Source: Chryseobacterium sp. (GTDB lineage: Bacteria > Bacteroidota > Bacteroidia > Flavobacteriales > Weeksellaceae). From it: a DNA stretch of 34,385 nucleotides. Location of the stretch: NCBI GenBank assembly GCA_003248755.1, contig QFQW01000035.1:1-34385 (forward strand). The letters run 5' to 3'. Both the position numbers and the translations under genes were made by a program. The notes beneath the pieces were generated by a model. That model saw only the letters and a list, made by a program, of their open reading frames with translations, was not told the DNA's origin and searched no databases. Below, piece after piece: positions 15,149-23,159 of this stretch; the first letter of the stretch is position 1; every line of letters starts with the position of its first letter.

Positions 15149-17611
15149 TTAAAATTTGTAAGATAGATTAAGACCAATTTGTCTTCCTTTAGTATAGCTT
15201 TTATGTGTGAAGCTGCCGGCATTATTTATTTGCTCTATTTTGTTTTCCGAGTTGATCAAGTTTCTTGCTGTTACACCAATACCTATCTGTTTTAGATTAA
15301 ATTTGATTGTTGTATCCAAAAGATGAATTGGATTTTCATAAAAATTACCCACTTTATTTGTTCCTAGAGCAAACAGACTTTTCCCTACATAAGAATAAGT
15401 GACAACAAAATCTACAGAATTATTTTTTTCGTAACCAAACTTTTGGTTGTATCCTAAGTTCACGTTACCCAAGAAATCGGCCACACCTTGAACATCATCT
15501 TTTTCCTGACCACTAAACGTAATCACTTTACCTTCATTTTCTTTTGCAAATTCTTCTTCAGACTTCAGCTGTTGTTGAGAATGCATATAAGTGCCGTTAA
15601 GAAATGTATATAACTTAGAATTACCCCATTGGTAAATATCTTTTCTAAGTTCCATTTCTGCTCCAAAAACATATCCCCAATTCGCAATATTGAAGTAAGT
15701 CATATCACTGGAAGACGCCGTAGAATAAGTCGTTCTTGCAATTGGATTCTGTATATATTTTCCAAATGCCGTGATAGAGAAAATCTCACCAGCTTTTGGA
15801 AAAACTTCCCATTTCAAATCAAGATTATAGTTATCTGATGGATATAGATTGGGATTACCGTAAACATTGGTTGTTACATCATAATATGCAATGGGAACCA
15901 ATTCTTTTGGCTGAGGAAGCGTATAAGTCTTGGATGCAGATAACCTTAAGTTTTGTTTATCATTAATGCTGTATTTTGCATTAAGAGCAGGTAAAAACTT
16001 ATTATACTGCTTGTCTTTTTTACCATCTCTGGAAATAATATCATTCCATTTACTCTCGATATTTACATAATCATATCTTCCGCCTAATTGCACAATAAAC
16101 TTGTCACTGAATTTATAATCTAGGTTCAAATAACCTGACTGAATGTTTTGTGTGAAATTGTAAAAGAAAGGAACATACTTATTACTTGGGTCTTGGAAAG
16201 TCCCGTAAGTAAAGTTAGAATTATTTAAAATATTAATAAATGCATCTATATCATTAGGATCTATTTGTGAAGAATAACTCACTCTATTGATACCTATTGT
16301 TGTATTATTGAATTTTCTTTCTTTATAAATTCCGTTATAGCCAATATTTACTTTTAGATTATCAAATTGTTTTGATACACTCAAAAATCCATTAAGAGTA
16401 TTATCTTTTAAATCGTCAAAATAACGGTGGTTGTTTACAATACTACCCGTATTCAAGATAAGATTCTCTGCATCTATTGTATTTTGAAGTCTGTCAGGTC
16501 GTTTGCTATTCAGTATATTATACCCTATTCCCCAATCAGCAAACCAAGTATCACCTATTTTATGATTACCATATAATTGGTTGATCAATGTAGATGTTAT
16601 TTTATTATCACCTCTGTTTATAAATACATCAAGACCAATTTCTCTCATATAACCTTTGAAGAAACGAGCGTCTTGTTCTGATGAATGAATAAAATTGGAA
16701 GTAAAACCAATTTTGTTTCTAGAATTGAATTTATATGCCAAATTCAACAAACCTGTTGTATTAGTATTATAAACATATCTTTCAGAATTCAAATTTTTGA
16801 TTGCGTCGCCATTGGAATCAAAAAAACCTTCCTGTCCTTTACTGTATGCATAATTGTTTTCAAAGCCTGCATAAGCAAAAACAGACAATTTACCTACACC
16901 ACCCCCCCCTTCAATTTCCATATTAGAATTGAATGGATTATCTGCATTGTTAAAATTCCAGTTTGTTTTATAAGGATACCCTGATTTATTAAATGTTGAT
17001 TCTTTGTATCCAAAAAAACCGGGTCCTCCATCTTGTAATTTGAAACTTCCTTTATCAAAAGTCTGAAGATTCAAAGAGCTTCCAATCCCTACTTTAAAAT
17101 AAGGCTTTCCGGAGTGTTCTTTAGAAACTATATTAATATTAGCACCACCAAAATCCCCAGAAAGTCTTGGATTATAGACCTTATCAAGAGAAATATATTC
17201 TACAATAGATGTCTTGAAAATCTCAAGATTAATATTTTTGAATTCAGGATTATCAGATGGGATGATCAATCCATTTAGCGTTGTAGAATTATATCTGTCT
17301 CCTAAACCACGGATTACTATCTGCCCGCTGCCTTCTTGTTTTTGGGTTCCTGTAGCTTTTGTAACAGCAGTTGCAACATCACCAATTCCTTGTTTTTCTA
17401 ACTGAACAGAACCAACACGTTCAATAACTTCAACAGATTTTTTCTGAGTTGTAATGATGTTACTTTCTGTACCTTTTTTAGAAGTCCCGATGATTTTCAC
17501 CTCATCGATTTTCTTTTCACCCTTTATAGTATCTTGGGTATTTTGAGCCAACAATGCTGTAGTTGACATACAAAGAAACAAAGCACTGATGCTTATCGTT
17601 TTTGCTTTCAT
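15149..17611 (-). CDS. TonB-dependent outer-membrane receptor
   Basis: This is an outer-membrane active transporter of 820 aa. A signal peptide (ending TTALLAQ) is followed by a TonB-box-like DEVKIIGTSKKGTES, a plug domain with GQIVIRGLGDRYNSTTLNG, and a long beta barrel ending in LNLSYKF with the terminal Phe. It lacks the N-terminal carboxypeptidase-like domain of SusC proteins, and no SusD gene follows; instead a beta-helix lipoprotein is encoded next. I use the ATG at 17611, preceded by AGGAAAG, one of the few Shine-Dalgarno-like sites here; a TTG at 17641 would add a basic decapeptide before the signal peptide. Substrate (siderophore, vitamin, glycan or metal complex) cannot be told. Confidence 0.88.
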   Translation of the reverse strand: MKAKTISISALFLCMSTTALLAQNTQDTIKGEKKIDEVKIIGTSKKGTESNIITTQKKSVEVIERVGSVQLEKQGIGDVATAVTKATGTQKQEGSGQIVIRGLGDRYNSTTLNGLIIPSDNPEFKNINLEIFKTSIVEYISLDKVYNPRLSGDFGGANINIVSKEHSGKPYFKVGIGSSLNLQTFDKGSFKLQDGGPGFFGYKESTFNKSGYPYKTNWNFNNADNPFNSNMEIEGGGGVGKLSVFAYAGFENNYAYSKGQEGFFDSNGDAIKNLNSERYVYNTNTTGLLNLAYKFNSRNKIGFTSNFIHSSEQDARFFKGYMREIGLDVFINRGDNKITSTLINQLYGNHKIGDTWFADWGIGYNILNSKRPDRLQNTIDAENLILNTGSIVNNHRYFDDLKDNTLNGFLSVSKQFDNLKVNIGYNGIYKERKFNNTTIGINRVSYSSQIDPNDIDAFINILNNSNFTYGTFQDPSNKYVPFFYNFTQNIQSGYLNLDYKFSDKFIVQLGGRYDYVNIESKWNDIISRDGKKDKQYNKFLPALNAKYSINDKQNLRLSASKTYTLPQPKELVPIAYYDVTTNVYGNPNLYPSDNYNLDLKWEVFPKAGEIFSITAFGKYIQNPIARTTYSTASSSDMTYFNIANWGYVFGAEMELRKDIYQWGNSKLYTFLNGTYMHSQQQLKSEEEFAKENEGKVITFSGQEKDDVQGVADFLGNVNLGYNQKFGYEKNNSVDFVVTYSYVGKSLFALGTNKVGNFYENPIHLLDTTIKFNLKQIGIGVTARNLINSENKIEQINNAGSFTHKSYTKGRQIGLNLSYKF

Positions 17612-17733
17612 TTTTACTTTCCTTTTTTTCTTCGTTGCCAAAGAAATGATATGGAAAGCAATCCGAATGTATAAGAATTTTTAAATATTCTTTAATTAAG
17701 CATTACGAAAAACAGTATTATGTTAAATTAAAT

Positions 17734-17766
17734 TGAACAGGTTAATACTTTTTAAAAATCTGTTCA
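17734..17766. promoter_or_regulatory. Inverted repeat in the divergent receptor / tsaC region
   Basis: TGAACAG at 17734-17740 is the exact reverse complement of CTGTTCA at 17760-17766, with a 19-base spacer. It lies between two divergent genes and just upstream of a candidate -7 box for the + gene, so it could be an operator. Chance occurrence is possible. Confidence 0.3.
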
Positions 17767-17774
17767 TTTATTGT

Positions 17775-17782
17775 TAAATTTG
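17775..17782 (+). promoter_or_regulatory. Candidate -7 promoter box for the tsaC-type gene
   Basis: TAAATTTG matches TAnnTTTG exactly, about 115 bases before the ATG at 17898. The -33 region has only TTT, not TTG. Confidence 0.4.
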
Positions 17783-17897
17783 CAATAGATAATTTTTACT
17801 GAAAAAATTGTCAAAAACAGTCAAACCCTCTGATATCAATGGTTTGCAATTTTAATCAGCAATTAACATTAGAAAATTCCCAAAATCGACACTCAAA

Positions 17898-18452
17898 ATG
17901 GATTTTACACAAGCAATAGAAATTTTACGATCCGGCGGAACCATTCTTTATCCTACTGATACCATTTGGGGAATCGGATGTGATGCCACCAATCCGGAAG
18001 CAATCAAAAAGATATTTGATATCAAAAAAAGAGAGCAGAATAAGTCTCTTATTATATTAGTAGAGTCCGAAAAAAGATTGCAGGATTTGGTAGATGTCCC
18101 GGAAATGGCCTGGCAGATCATCGACCTCAGCGAAAAACCAGTGACCATCGTTTACGAAAATCCAAAAAATCTTCCCAAAGAATTATTAGCAGAAGATGGA
18201 AGTGTCGGTATACGAATCGTAAAGAATGATTACTGTAAAAAACTGATCTCAAAGCTCAATAAACCATTGGTTTCAACTTCTGCAAATCTTAGCGGACAAA
18301 AATCACCAATGAAATTCAGTGATATCTCGAACGAAATCAAAAATGCGGTTGACTATATCGTAGAAGACAATCAGGACAAAGTTTCTGAGTTTTCGGGTTC
18401 CTCTGTCATCAAAGTGTGGAACGACAACCAGATCAAAATCCTCCGCGAATAA
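17898..18452 (+). CDS. tsaC: L-threonylcarbamoyladenylate synthase (TsaC/YrdC family)
   Basis: This 184-aa cytoplasmic enzyme makes threonylcarbamoyl-AMP from Thr, bicarbonate and ATP, the first step of the t6A modification at position 37 of ANN-decoding tRNAs. It shows the YrdC signatures TILYPTDTIWGIGCDA, KKREQNKSLIILV (the basic KRE..KS motif), SVGIRIV and PLVSTSANLSG. It is the short TsaC form, without the extra C-terminal domain of Sua5. A GC-rich hairpin begins five bases after the stop codon. Other tRNA genes follow (CCA-adding enzyme at 18717), but a 264-base gap with its own promoter-like box separates them. Confidence 0.92.
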   Translation: MDFTQAIEILRSGGTILYPTDTIWGIGCDATNPEAIKKIFDIKKREQNKSLIILVESEKRLQDLVDVPEMAWQIIDLSEKPVTIVYENPKNLPKELLAEDGSVGIRIVKNDYCKKLISKLNKPLVSTSANLSGQKSPMKFSDISNEIKNAVDYIVEDNQDKVSEFSGSSVIKVWNDNQIKILRE

Positions 18453-18457
18453 ATAAA

Positions 18458-18491
18458 CCGGCGGATGACCTTTTGCAAGACCATCCGCCGG
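18458..18491 (+). terminator. GC-rich hairpin after tsaC (possible terminator)
   Basis: CCGGCGGATG at 18458-18467 pairs perfectly with CATCCGCCGG at 18482-18491 around a 14-nt loop. The stem is about 80% GC in an otherwise AT-rich region. It lacks a T tract on the plus strand (GAAAAATAAA follows), so it may stabilise the 3' end or act with another factor rather than terminate alone. Confidence 0.5.
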
Positions 18492-18656
18492 AAAAATAAA
18501 CTATGAAAAAAAACTACTTTTTGTATTTACCATAATCTCAAAAAGAATACCGCTCCCATTTTCATAGCAAAATGTCTGATTTCTAATTCTATAAGCAAAA
18601 TAAAAAGACAAAAAGTCTTGATTATCAGAAAATAAGATAAAAACCTCAAAAACAAT

Positions 18657-18664
18657 TATCTTTG
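18657..18664 (+). promoter_or_regulatory. Candidate -7 promoter box for the CCA-adding enzyme gene
   Basis: TATCTTTG matches TAnnTTTG exactly, 52 bases before the ATG at 18717. No TTG is found at the preferred upstream spacing. Confidence 0.5.
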
Positions 18665-18677
18665 TGACCTATAAAGG

Positions 18678-18706
18678 AGTCATTATATACAATGACTTTA
18701 TTTTTT
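18678..18706 (+). terminator. Terminator-like hairpin in the leader of the CCA-adding enzyme gene
   Basis: AGTCATT at 18678-18684 pairs perfectly with AATGACT at 18691-18697 around ATATAC; two G-T pairs can extend the stem. A T-rich run (TTTATTTTTT) follows at once. It lies between the candidate -7 box and the start codon at 18717. It may end transcripts from tsaC or act as an attenuator. Confidence 0.5.
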
Positions 18707-18716
18707 AATTTTAGTA

Positions 18717-20138
18717 ATGTTTATAAACCTCAATCAAAATAAAAACCTCAAACTTTTCAAGATCATTTCTGAAGTCGCCAACAGAAACGGACAATCTGTT
18801 TACGCTGTTGGTGGGTTCGTAAGAGATCTTCTGATGCAAAGAAAAGCACCAACCGACATCGATTTCGTCACAGAATCCAGCGGAATAGAACTCGCTGAAA
18901 GTATCGCAAAAGAAATCGACCCAAAAACAAAAGTGGCCATTTTCAAAACTTATGGAACAGCGATGTTCCGCTACAAAGATCTAGAACTGGAATTTGTAGG
19001 AGCAAGAAAAGAAAGCTACAGCGAGGATTCCAGAAAACCGTCCGTAGAAATCGGAACGATTGAAGATGACCAAAAACGAAGGGATTTTACCATCAATGCA
19101 ATGGCAATTTCCCTTAACAAAGATAATTTTGGAGAACTGATTGACCCATTTGGTGGAATGCAGGATCTATCCAACAAAATCCTTAGAACGCCACTGGAAC
19201 CTCATCAGACCTATTCCGACGATCCATTGAGAATGATGAGAGCCATCAGATTTGCAACAACTCTGGATTTCGACATCGAAGAAAATTCTTTGAAAGCCAT
19301 CAAAGAAGAAGCTGAGCGAATGAAAATCGTTTCTATGGAGCGTATTATGGTTGAGTTCAACAAAATAATGCTTTCCGACAGACCTTCAAAAGGTTTGAAA
19401 TTATTAGAAGAAACTACTCTTCTCGATTATATTCTTCCAGAACTCACCGCCTTGAAAGGCATTGAAGATATCGACGGACAAACACACAAAGACAATTTTT
19501 ATCACACCTTACAAGTTGTTGATAATATTGCAGAAAGCACAGACAAACTTTGGCTACGTTGGTCAGCCTTGCTTCACGATATTGGAAAAGCACCAACAAA
19601 AAAATATGTTGAAGGAATCGGATGGACTTTTCACGGTCACGAATTTGTTGGTTCAAAGCAAATTAAAAATATTTTCAAACGACTGAAACTTCCACTTGGA
19701 CAAGAACAGAAATATGTTGAAAAACTGGTAAGGATGCACGCCAGACCAATTGCACTGATCACCGACGATGCTTCTGATTCTGCATTGAGACGATTGCTTT
19801 TTGATTCCGGAGAAAATATGGAAGACCTTTTCACCCTTTGCAAATCGGATATCACGACAAAAAATTATTCTAAACAAGCTAAATTCAAAAAGAACTTCGA
19901 ATACGTCGCTCAAAAGATAAAAGAAGTCGAAGAAAAAGACCAAGTCAGAAATTTTCAACCACCTATTTCTGGAGAAGAGATCATGGAAATGTTCAATTTG
20001 AAACCTGGAAGAGAGATAGGAATTTTAAAAGAAAAAGTAAAAGAAGCGATTCTTGAAGGAGAAATCAAAAATGATAAAGCTGAAGCGAGAGATTTTGTGA
20101 TTGCTGAGGCTAAAAAACTGGGATTAAATTTAATTTGA
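18717..20138 (+). CDS. CCA tRNA nucleotidyltransferase / poly(A) polymerase family, with HD domain
   Basis: This is a 473-aa class II nucleotidyltransferase that adds or repairs the 3' CCA of tRNA. The catalytic head shows VYAVGGFVRDLLM and PTDIDFV, the two metal-binding Asp residues. It continues with RRDFTINAMAI, DPFGGMQDL and a DDPLRMMRAIRFA motif used for nucleotide selection. A C-terminal HD domain carries LLHDIGKAPTK and TFHGHEFVGS, like the phosphohydrolase domain of many bacterial CCA enzymes. No other CCA-type gene is in the window, so I call it CCA-adding rather than poly(A) polymerase, although sequence alone cannot fully separate them. It sits one base before the GreA-like gene in the same operon. 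Confidence 0.9.
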   Translation: MFINLNQNKNLKLFKIISEVANRNGQSVYAVGGFVRDLLMQRKAPTDIDFVTESSGIELAESIAKEIDPKTKVAIFKTYGTAMFRYKDLELEFVGARKESYSEDSRKPSVEIGTIEDDQKRRDFTINAMAISLNKDNFGELIDPFGGMQDLSNKILRTPLEPHQTYSDDPLRMMRAIRFATTLDFDIEENSLKAIKEEAERMKIVSMERIMVEFNKIMLSDRPSKGLKLLEETTLLDYILPELTALKGIEDIDGQTHKDNFYHTLQVVDNIAESTDKLWLRWSALLHDIGKAPTKKYVEGIGWTFHGHEFVGSKQIKNIFKRLKLPLGQEQKYVEKLVRMHARPIALITDDASDSALRRLLFDSGENMEDLFTLCKSDITTKNYSKQAKFKKNFEYVAQKIKEVEEKDQVRNFQPPISGEEIMEMFNLKPGREIGILKEKVKEAILEGEIKNDKAEARDFVIAEAKKLGLNLI

Positions 20139-20139
20139 T

Positions 20140-20580
20140 ATGAATAAGGCAGAATTAATCCGAATCATCCATAATAAACTCTCAGAAAAAATCCAAAATT
20201 TGGAAAAATTGATTGCTGAAACCCGAGCTTCCAATAATGACACCAAAAGCTCTATGGGCGACAAGTACGAAACAGGAAGAGAAATGCTACAGCAGGAAAT
20301 CAACAACCTACAGATTCAACTGAATGAAGTTTTGAAACAACAGGATTTCCTGAAAACAATTTTAATAAAATCTTCTGACAAAGCTGAAAAAGGAGCGATT
20401 GTAAAAACAGACAGAGGTTTATTTTTCATCTCGGTTTCTTTAGGCGAAATCACTTTTGAAAACCAAAAAATCATTTGCATTTCTCCTGAATCTCCTTTAG
20501 CAAAAGTTATGAATGGGAAACAAAAAGGTGAAACTTTTTCTTTGAATAATATGAATCAGGGGATTGCAGATATTTTTTGA
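20140..20580 (+). CDS. GreA/GreB-like transcription factor family protein
   Basis: This is a 146-aa protein whose layout resembles transcript cleavage factors: an N-terminal helical hairpin (about residues 1-75, with heptad-rich QQEINNLQIQLNEVLKQQ) and a C-terminal beta-rich domain (GAIVKTDRGLFFISVSLGEI, then SPLAKVMNGKQKGETF) like the FKBP-like Gre domain. The segment SSMGDKYETGREML lies where Gre factors have the acidic tip (GDLSENAEY), and keeps Asp and Glu there. It may bind RNA polymerase through the secondary channel; that is inference. Members of this family are sometimes labelled 3-oxoacyl-ACP synthase, which is certainly wrong for a protein this small. It follows the CCA enzyme gene with a one-base gap. 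Confidence 0.65.
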   Translation: MNKAELIRIIHNKLSEKIQNLEKLIAETRASNNDTKSSMGDKYETGREMLQQEINNLQIQLNEVLKQQDFLKTILIKSSDKAEKGAIVKTDRGLFFISVSLGEITFENQKIICISPESPLAKVMNGKQKGETFSLNNMNQGIADIF

Positions 20581-20837
20581 TTTTCGGGACAAAATAGGTT
20601 TTCGGGGTCTCTTTTAGATAAATTATCACATCATCTTTCAAACTTCGATGTAAATAATTTCTGAAAAATTGATTTTAATTTGCTTACACTCAGATTTTAC
20701 AAAGAAATATGCCTGCTTTTTCACAGTTTTGAATTACTTTGAGAAGATTAAATAAGTTCATATCAATCTCTCATTAACTGAATTTTATACAATTGAAAAA
20801 CTAGATTTACATTATAAATAATAGATAAAGAACATTG

Positions 20838-20865
20838 AAATCCTATATGAATAAAGGATTTTTTT
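20838..20865 (+). terminator. Intrinsic terminator in the 20.6-21.0 kb intergenic region
   Basis: AAATCCT at 20838-20844 pairs with AGGATTT at 20855-20861 around a 10-nt loop, followed by a run of seven T ending at 20865. It is on the plus strand, far from the stop codon at 20580. Confidence 0.7.
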
Positions 20866-20914
20866 GATTAGTAAAGTTTTAAGTATTTTTTCACCATATT
20901 GATTATCAAATCAT

Positions 20915-20922
20915 TATATTTG
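20915..20922 (+). promoter_or_regulatory. Candidate -7 promoter box for the prolyl oligopeptidase gene
   Basis: TATATTTG matches TAnnTTTG exactly, 53 bases before the ATG at 20976 and 49 bases after the terminator. The upstream TTG at 20899-20901 is spaced only 13 bases away, shorter than usual. Confidence 0.5.
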
Positions 20923-20975
20923 TACAATCTGATAATGTTATTCTATCAGATTCAAAAAAAACAAAAATTAATACG

Positions 20976-23120
20976 ATGAAAAAATCAATTACTTTAGGAG
21001 TATTGCTTATCTCTACATTTTCTATCGCGCAATACAAATATCCAGCAACGAAAAATGAAATTGTTACCGATACGTATTTCGGAACAAAAATAGAAGACCC
21101 ATACCGCTGGCTCGAAGACATCAAAAATCCTAAAGTTCTTGATTGGTTCAAAGCTCAGGAAAACTTTACCAATTCTGAACTATCAAAAATCCCCAACCAA
21201 AAGAAAATCCTACAAGAACTTACAGAACTTGATAAAATAATCGCCGTGAAATATTCGCCAATAGCTTCTGAAGGTGGAAAGTATTTCTATCAAAAAAGAC
21301 TACCGGAAGAATCTGTTTACAAACTCTACTACAAACAAGGCAAAGACGGAAAAGAAAAACTGTTGTTCGACCCCAAAAATTACATTGCAGGAAAAGTGAT
21401 GGATTTTACGGTAAGCATCAGTGACGATGGAAACAGAATTGCCTTTAACCTAAGTGAAGTGGGCTCTGAATTGGGTGACGTGAAAATCATGGATGTTGCA
21501 ACAGGAAAATTCCTTCCCGATATTTTGAAACATAGTGCCGGCTATTTTGTAGACGGAAGCAATACGGAAATACTTTATGCAGAAGCAAAAAGTTATGATA
21601 CGCACGACCCGGAAGTCTGGTTGAATTCCCAAACAAAACTTCACGTTATAGGAACAGATAATTCTAAAGACATCCTTCTGGCAAGTTCAAAGAAATATCC
21701 GGAACTTAACATTTTACCTTCGGAGTTTCCCGATTTCTATAGTTTCAAAAATTCACCTTATATATTCTTAGGAAAATCAACCGTCGAGAATTATAAAGAA
21801 CTCTACTACGCTCCGGCTTCCGAAATGAAAAAAGACCATATCACATGGAAACCTTTCTGTACAAAAAAAGATGAGATATGGAGTTTCTTTGTTCAAGGCA
21901 ATGATGTTTATCTACTGACAACTAAGGGAAACTCAAAATTTAAATTAATAAAAACATCACTTTCGAAACCCGATTTTACCAATGCAAAAGAGATTGTATC
22001 AGGAAATAAAGACTGGAAAATATCATCTGTTACGCAATCCAAAGATTATCTCGTTTTCTTCAAAACCAAAAATGAACTGGTTGTTGAACCTTTTTATTAT
22101 AATTTAAAAAGCGGTGAGATTTCCAAAATATCAACACCTTTAAAAGGGAATTTGGAAGCAACCTCTCTCTCCAAAAACTCAAACGAACTGCTTCTTACCA
22201 ATCTCGGCTGGAATATCCCTATCAATTTCTACAACTACGATATTGATAAAAAAGAGTTTTCAAAAGGTCCGTTTAATATGACCTTTAATTTCCCAAATAT
22301 TGAAAATATAGTCTATGAAGAGATAGAAGTTCCTTCTCACGATGGTACAATGGTCCCGCTAAGCATTCTTTATGATAAGACAAAACTGAAAAAAGATGGC
22401 AGCAATATTGCTTTTATGCAAGGCTACGGAGCCTATGGAATGTCCTATTCTCCTTATTTTTCATCGAGATTTTTACCATTGCTTGACCGAGGCGTTATTA
22501 TGGCTTTTGCTCACGTCAGAGGTGGCGGAGAAAAAGGTCAGGATTGGTATCTCGCGGGTAAGAAAATAACAAAACCCAATACTTGGAAAGACTTCAATGC
22601 GTGTGCTGAATATTTGATTAAAAATAAATATACTTCCTCTGATAAATTCGGAATTTCTGGTGCAAGCGCCGGAGGAATTCTCATAGGCAGAGCTATAACA
22701 GAACGTCCGGATTTATATAAAGCAGCCATCCCAAAAGTTGGATGCCTCAACGCGCTCAGAATGGAATTTTCCCCAAACGGCCCTGTTAACATTCCCGAAT
22801 TTGGAACTGTAAAAGATGAATCCGATTTCAAGGCTATATTGGAAATGGATGCCTATGAACACATCAAAAAAGGGACAAAATATCCTGCACAATTAATAAC
22901 AACCGGTTTCAATGATTCTCGTGTGGAAAGTTATATTCCTGCAAAATTTGCAGCAAAGATGCAGGCTGATAATGGTTCTCAGAATCCTGTTTTTCTATAT
23001 GTAGATTATAAAGCAGGACACTTTGGAGGAAGTACAGTAGAAGAACAGTTCTTACAAGCAGCAAGGGAATATTCTTTTCTGTTATGGCAGTGTGGTGACA
23101 AAGATTTTCAAATAAAGTGA
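20976..23120 (+). CDS. Exported prolyl oligopeptidase (family S9A)
   Basis: This is a 714-aa serine peptidase that cleaves after proline in short peptides. A signal peptide (MKKSITLGVLLISTFSIAQ) sends it to the periplasm. The N-terminal part opens with the S9A signature DTYFGTKIEDPYRWLED, followed by a seven-bladed propeller. The catalytic domain has Ser564 (GISGASAGGI), Asp647 (GFNDSRV) and His682 (YKAGHFGG), with the upstream MQGYGAYG and AHVRGGGEKG motifs intact. Length is normal for exported members. A polytopic membrane protein gene follows after 39 bases and may be co-transcribed. It is not a close relative of the other S9 peptidase at 9186-11183. Confidence 0.93.
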   Translation: MKKSITLGVLLISTFSIAQYKYPATKNEIVTDTYFGTKIEDPYRWLEDIKNPKVLDWFKAQENFTNSELSKIPNQKKILQELTELDKIIAVKYSPIASEGGKYFYQKRLPEESVYKLYYKQGKDGKEKLLFDPKNYIAGKVMDFTVSISDDGNRIAFNLSEVGSELGDVKIMDVATGKFLPDILKHSAGYFVDGSNTEILYAEAKSYDTHDPEVWLNSQTKLHVIGTDNSKDILLASSKKYPELNILPSEFPDFYSFKNSPYIFLGKSTVENYKELYYAPASEMKKDHITWKPFCTKKDEIWSFFVQGNDVYLLTTKGNSKFKLIKTSLSKPDFTNAKEIVSGNKDWKISSVTQSKDYLVFFKTKNELVVEPFYYNLKSGEISKISTPLKGNLEATSLSKNSNELLLTNLGWNIPINFYNYDIDKKEFSKGPFNMTFNFPNIENIVYEEIEVPSHDGTMVPLSILYDKTKLKKDGSNIAFMQGYGAYGMSYSPYFSSRFLPLLDRGVIMAFAHVRGGGEKGQDWYLAGKKITKPNTWKDFNACAEYLIKNKYTSSDKFGISGASAGGILIGRAITERPDLYKAAIPKVGCLNALRMEFSPNGPVNIPEFGTVKDESDFKAILEMDAYEHIKKGTKYPAQLITTGFNDSRVESYIPAKFAAKMQADNGSQNPVFLYVDYKAGHFGGSTVEEQFLQAAREYSFLLWQCGDKDFQIK

Positions 23121-23159
23121 AATAAAATAAATTAAAACTAATCCAAAAACATAATTAAC

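Larger units (their letters stand above)
20581..20975 (+). other. 395-base intergenic region with an orphan terminator
   Basis: No convincing gene is seen on either strand. The region is AT-rich. It holds an intrinsic terminator at 20838-20865, about 260 bases beyond the previous stop codon, and then a -7 box at 20915. An imperfect -7-like box (TTACTTTG) is at 20734-20741. The stretch 20581-20865 may be a long 3' UTR or encode a small RNA. Confidence 0.5.

Noticed and set aside
17612..17641. TTG start for the TonB-dependent receptor
   Set aside because: It would put a highly basic decapeptide before an otherwise normal signal peptide; the ATG at 17611 has an AGGAAAG site.
20140..20580. 3-oxoacyl-ACP synthase annotation
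   Set aside because: A 146-aa coiled-coil protein has no ketosynthase Cys-His-His motifs; the layout resembles Gre factors.
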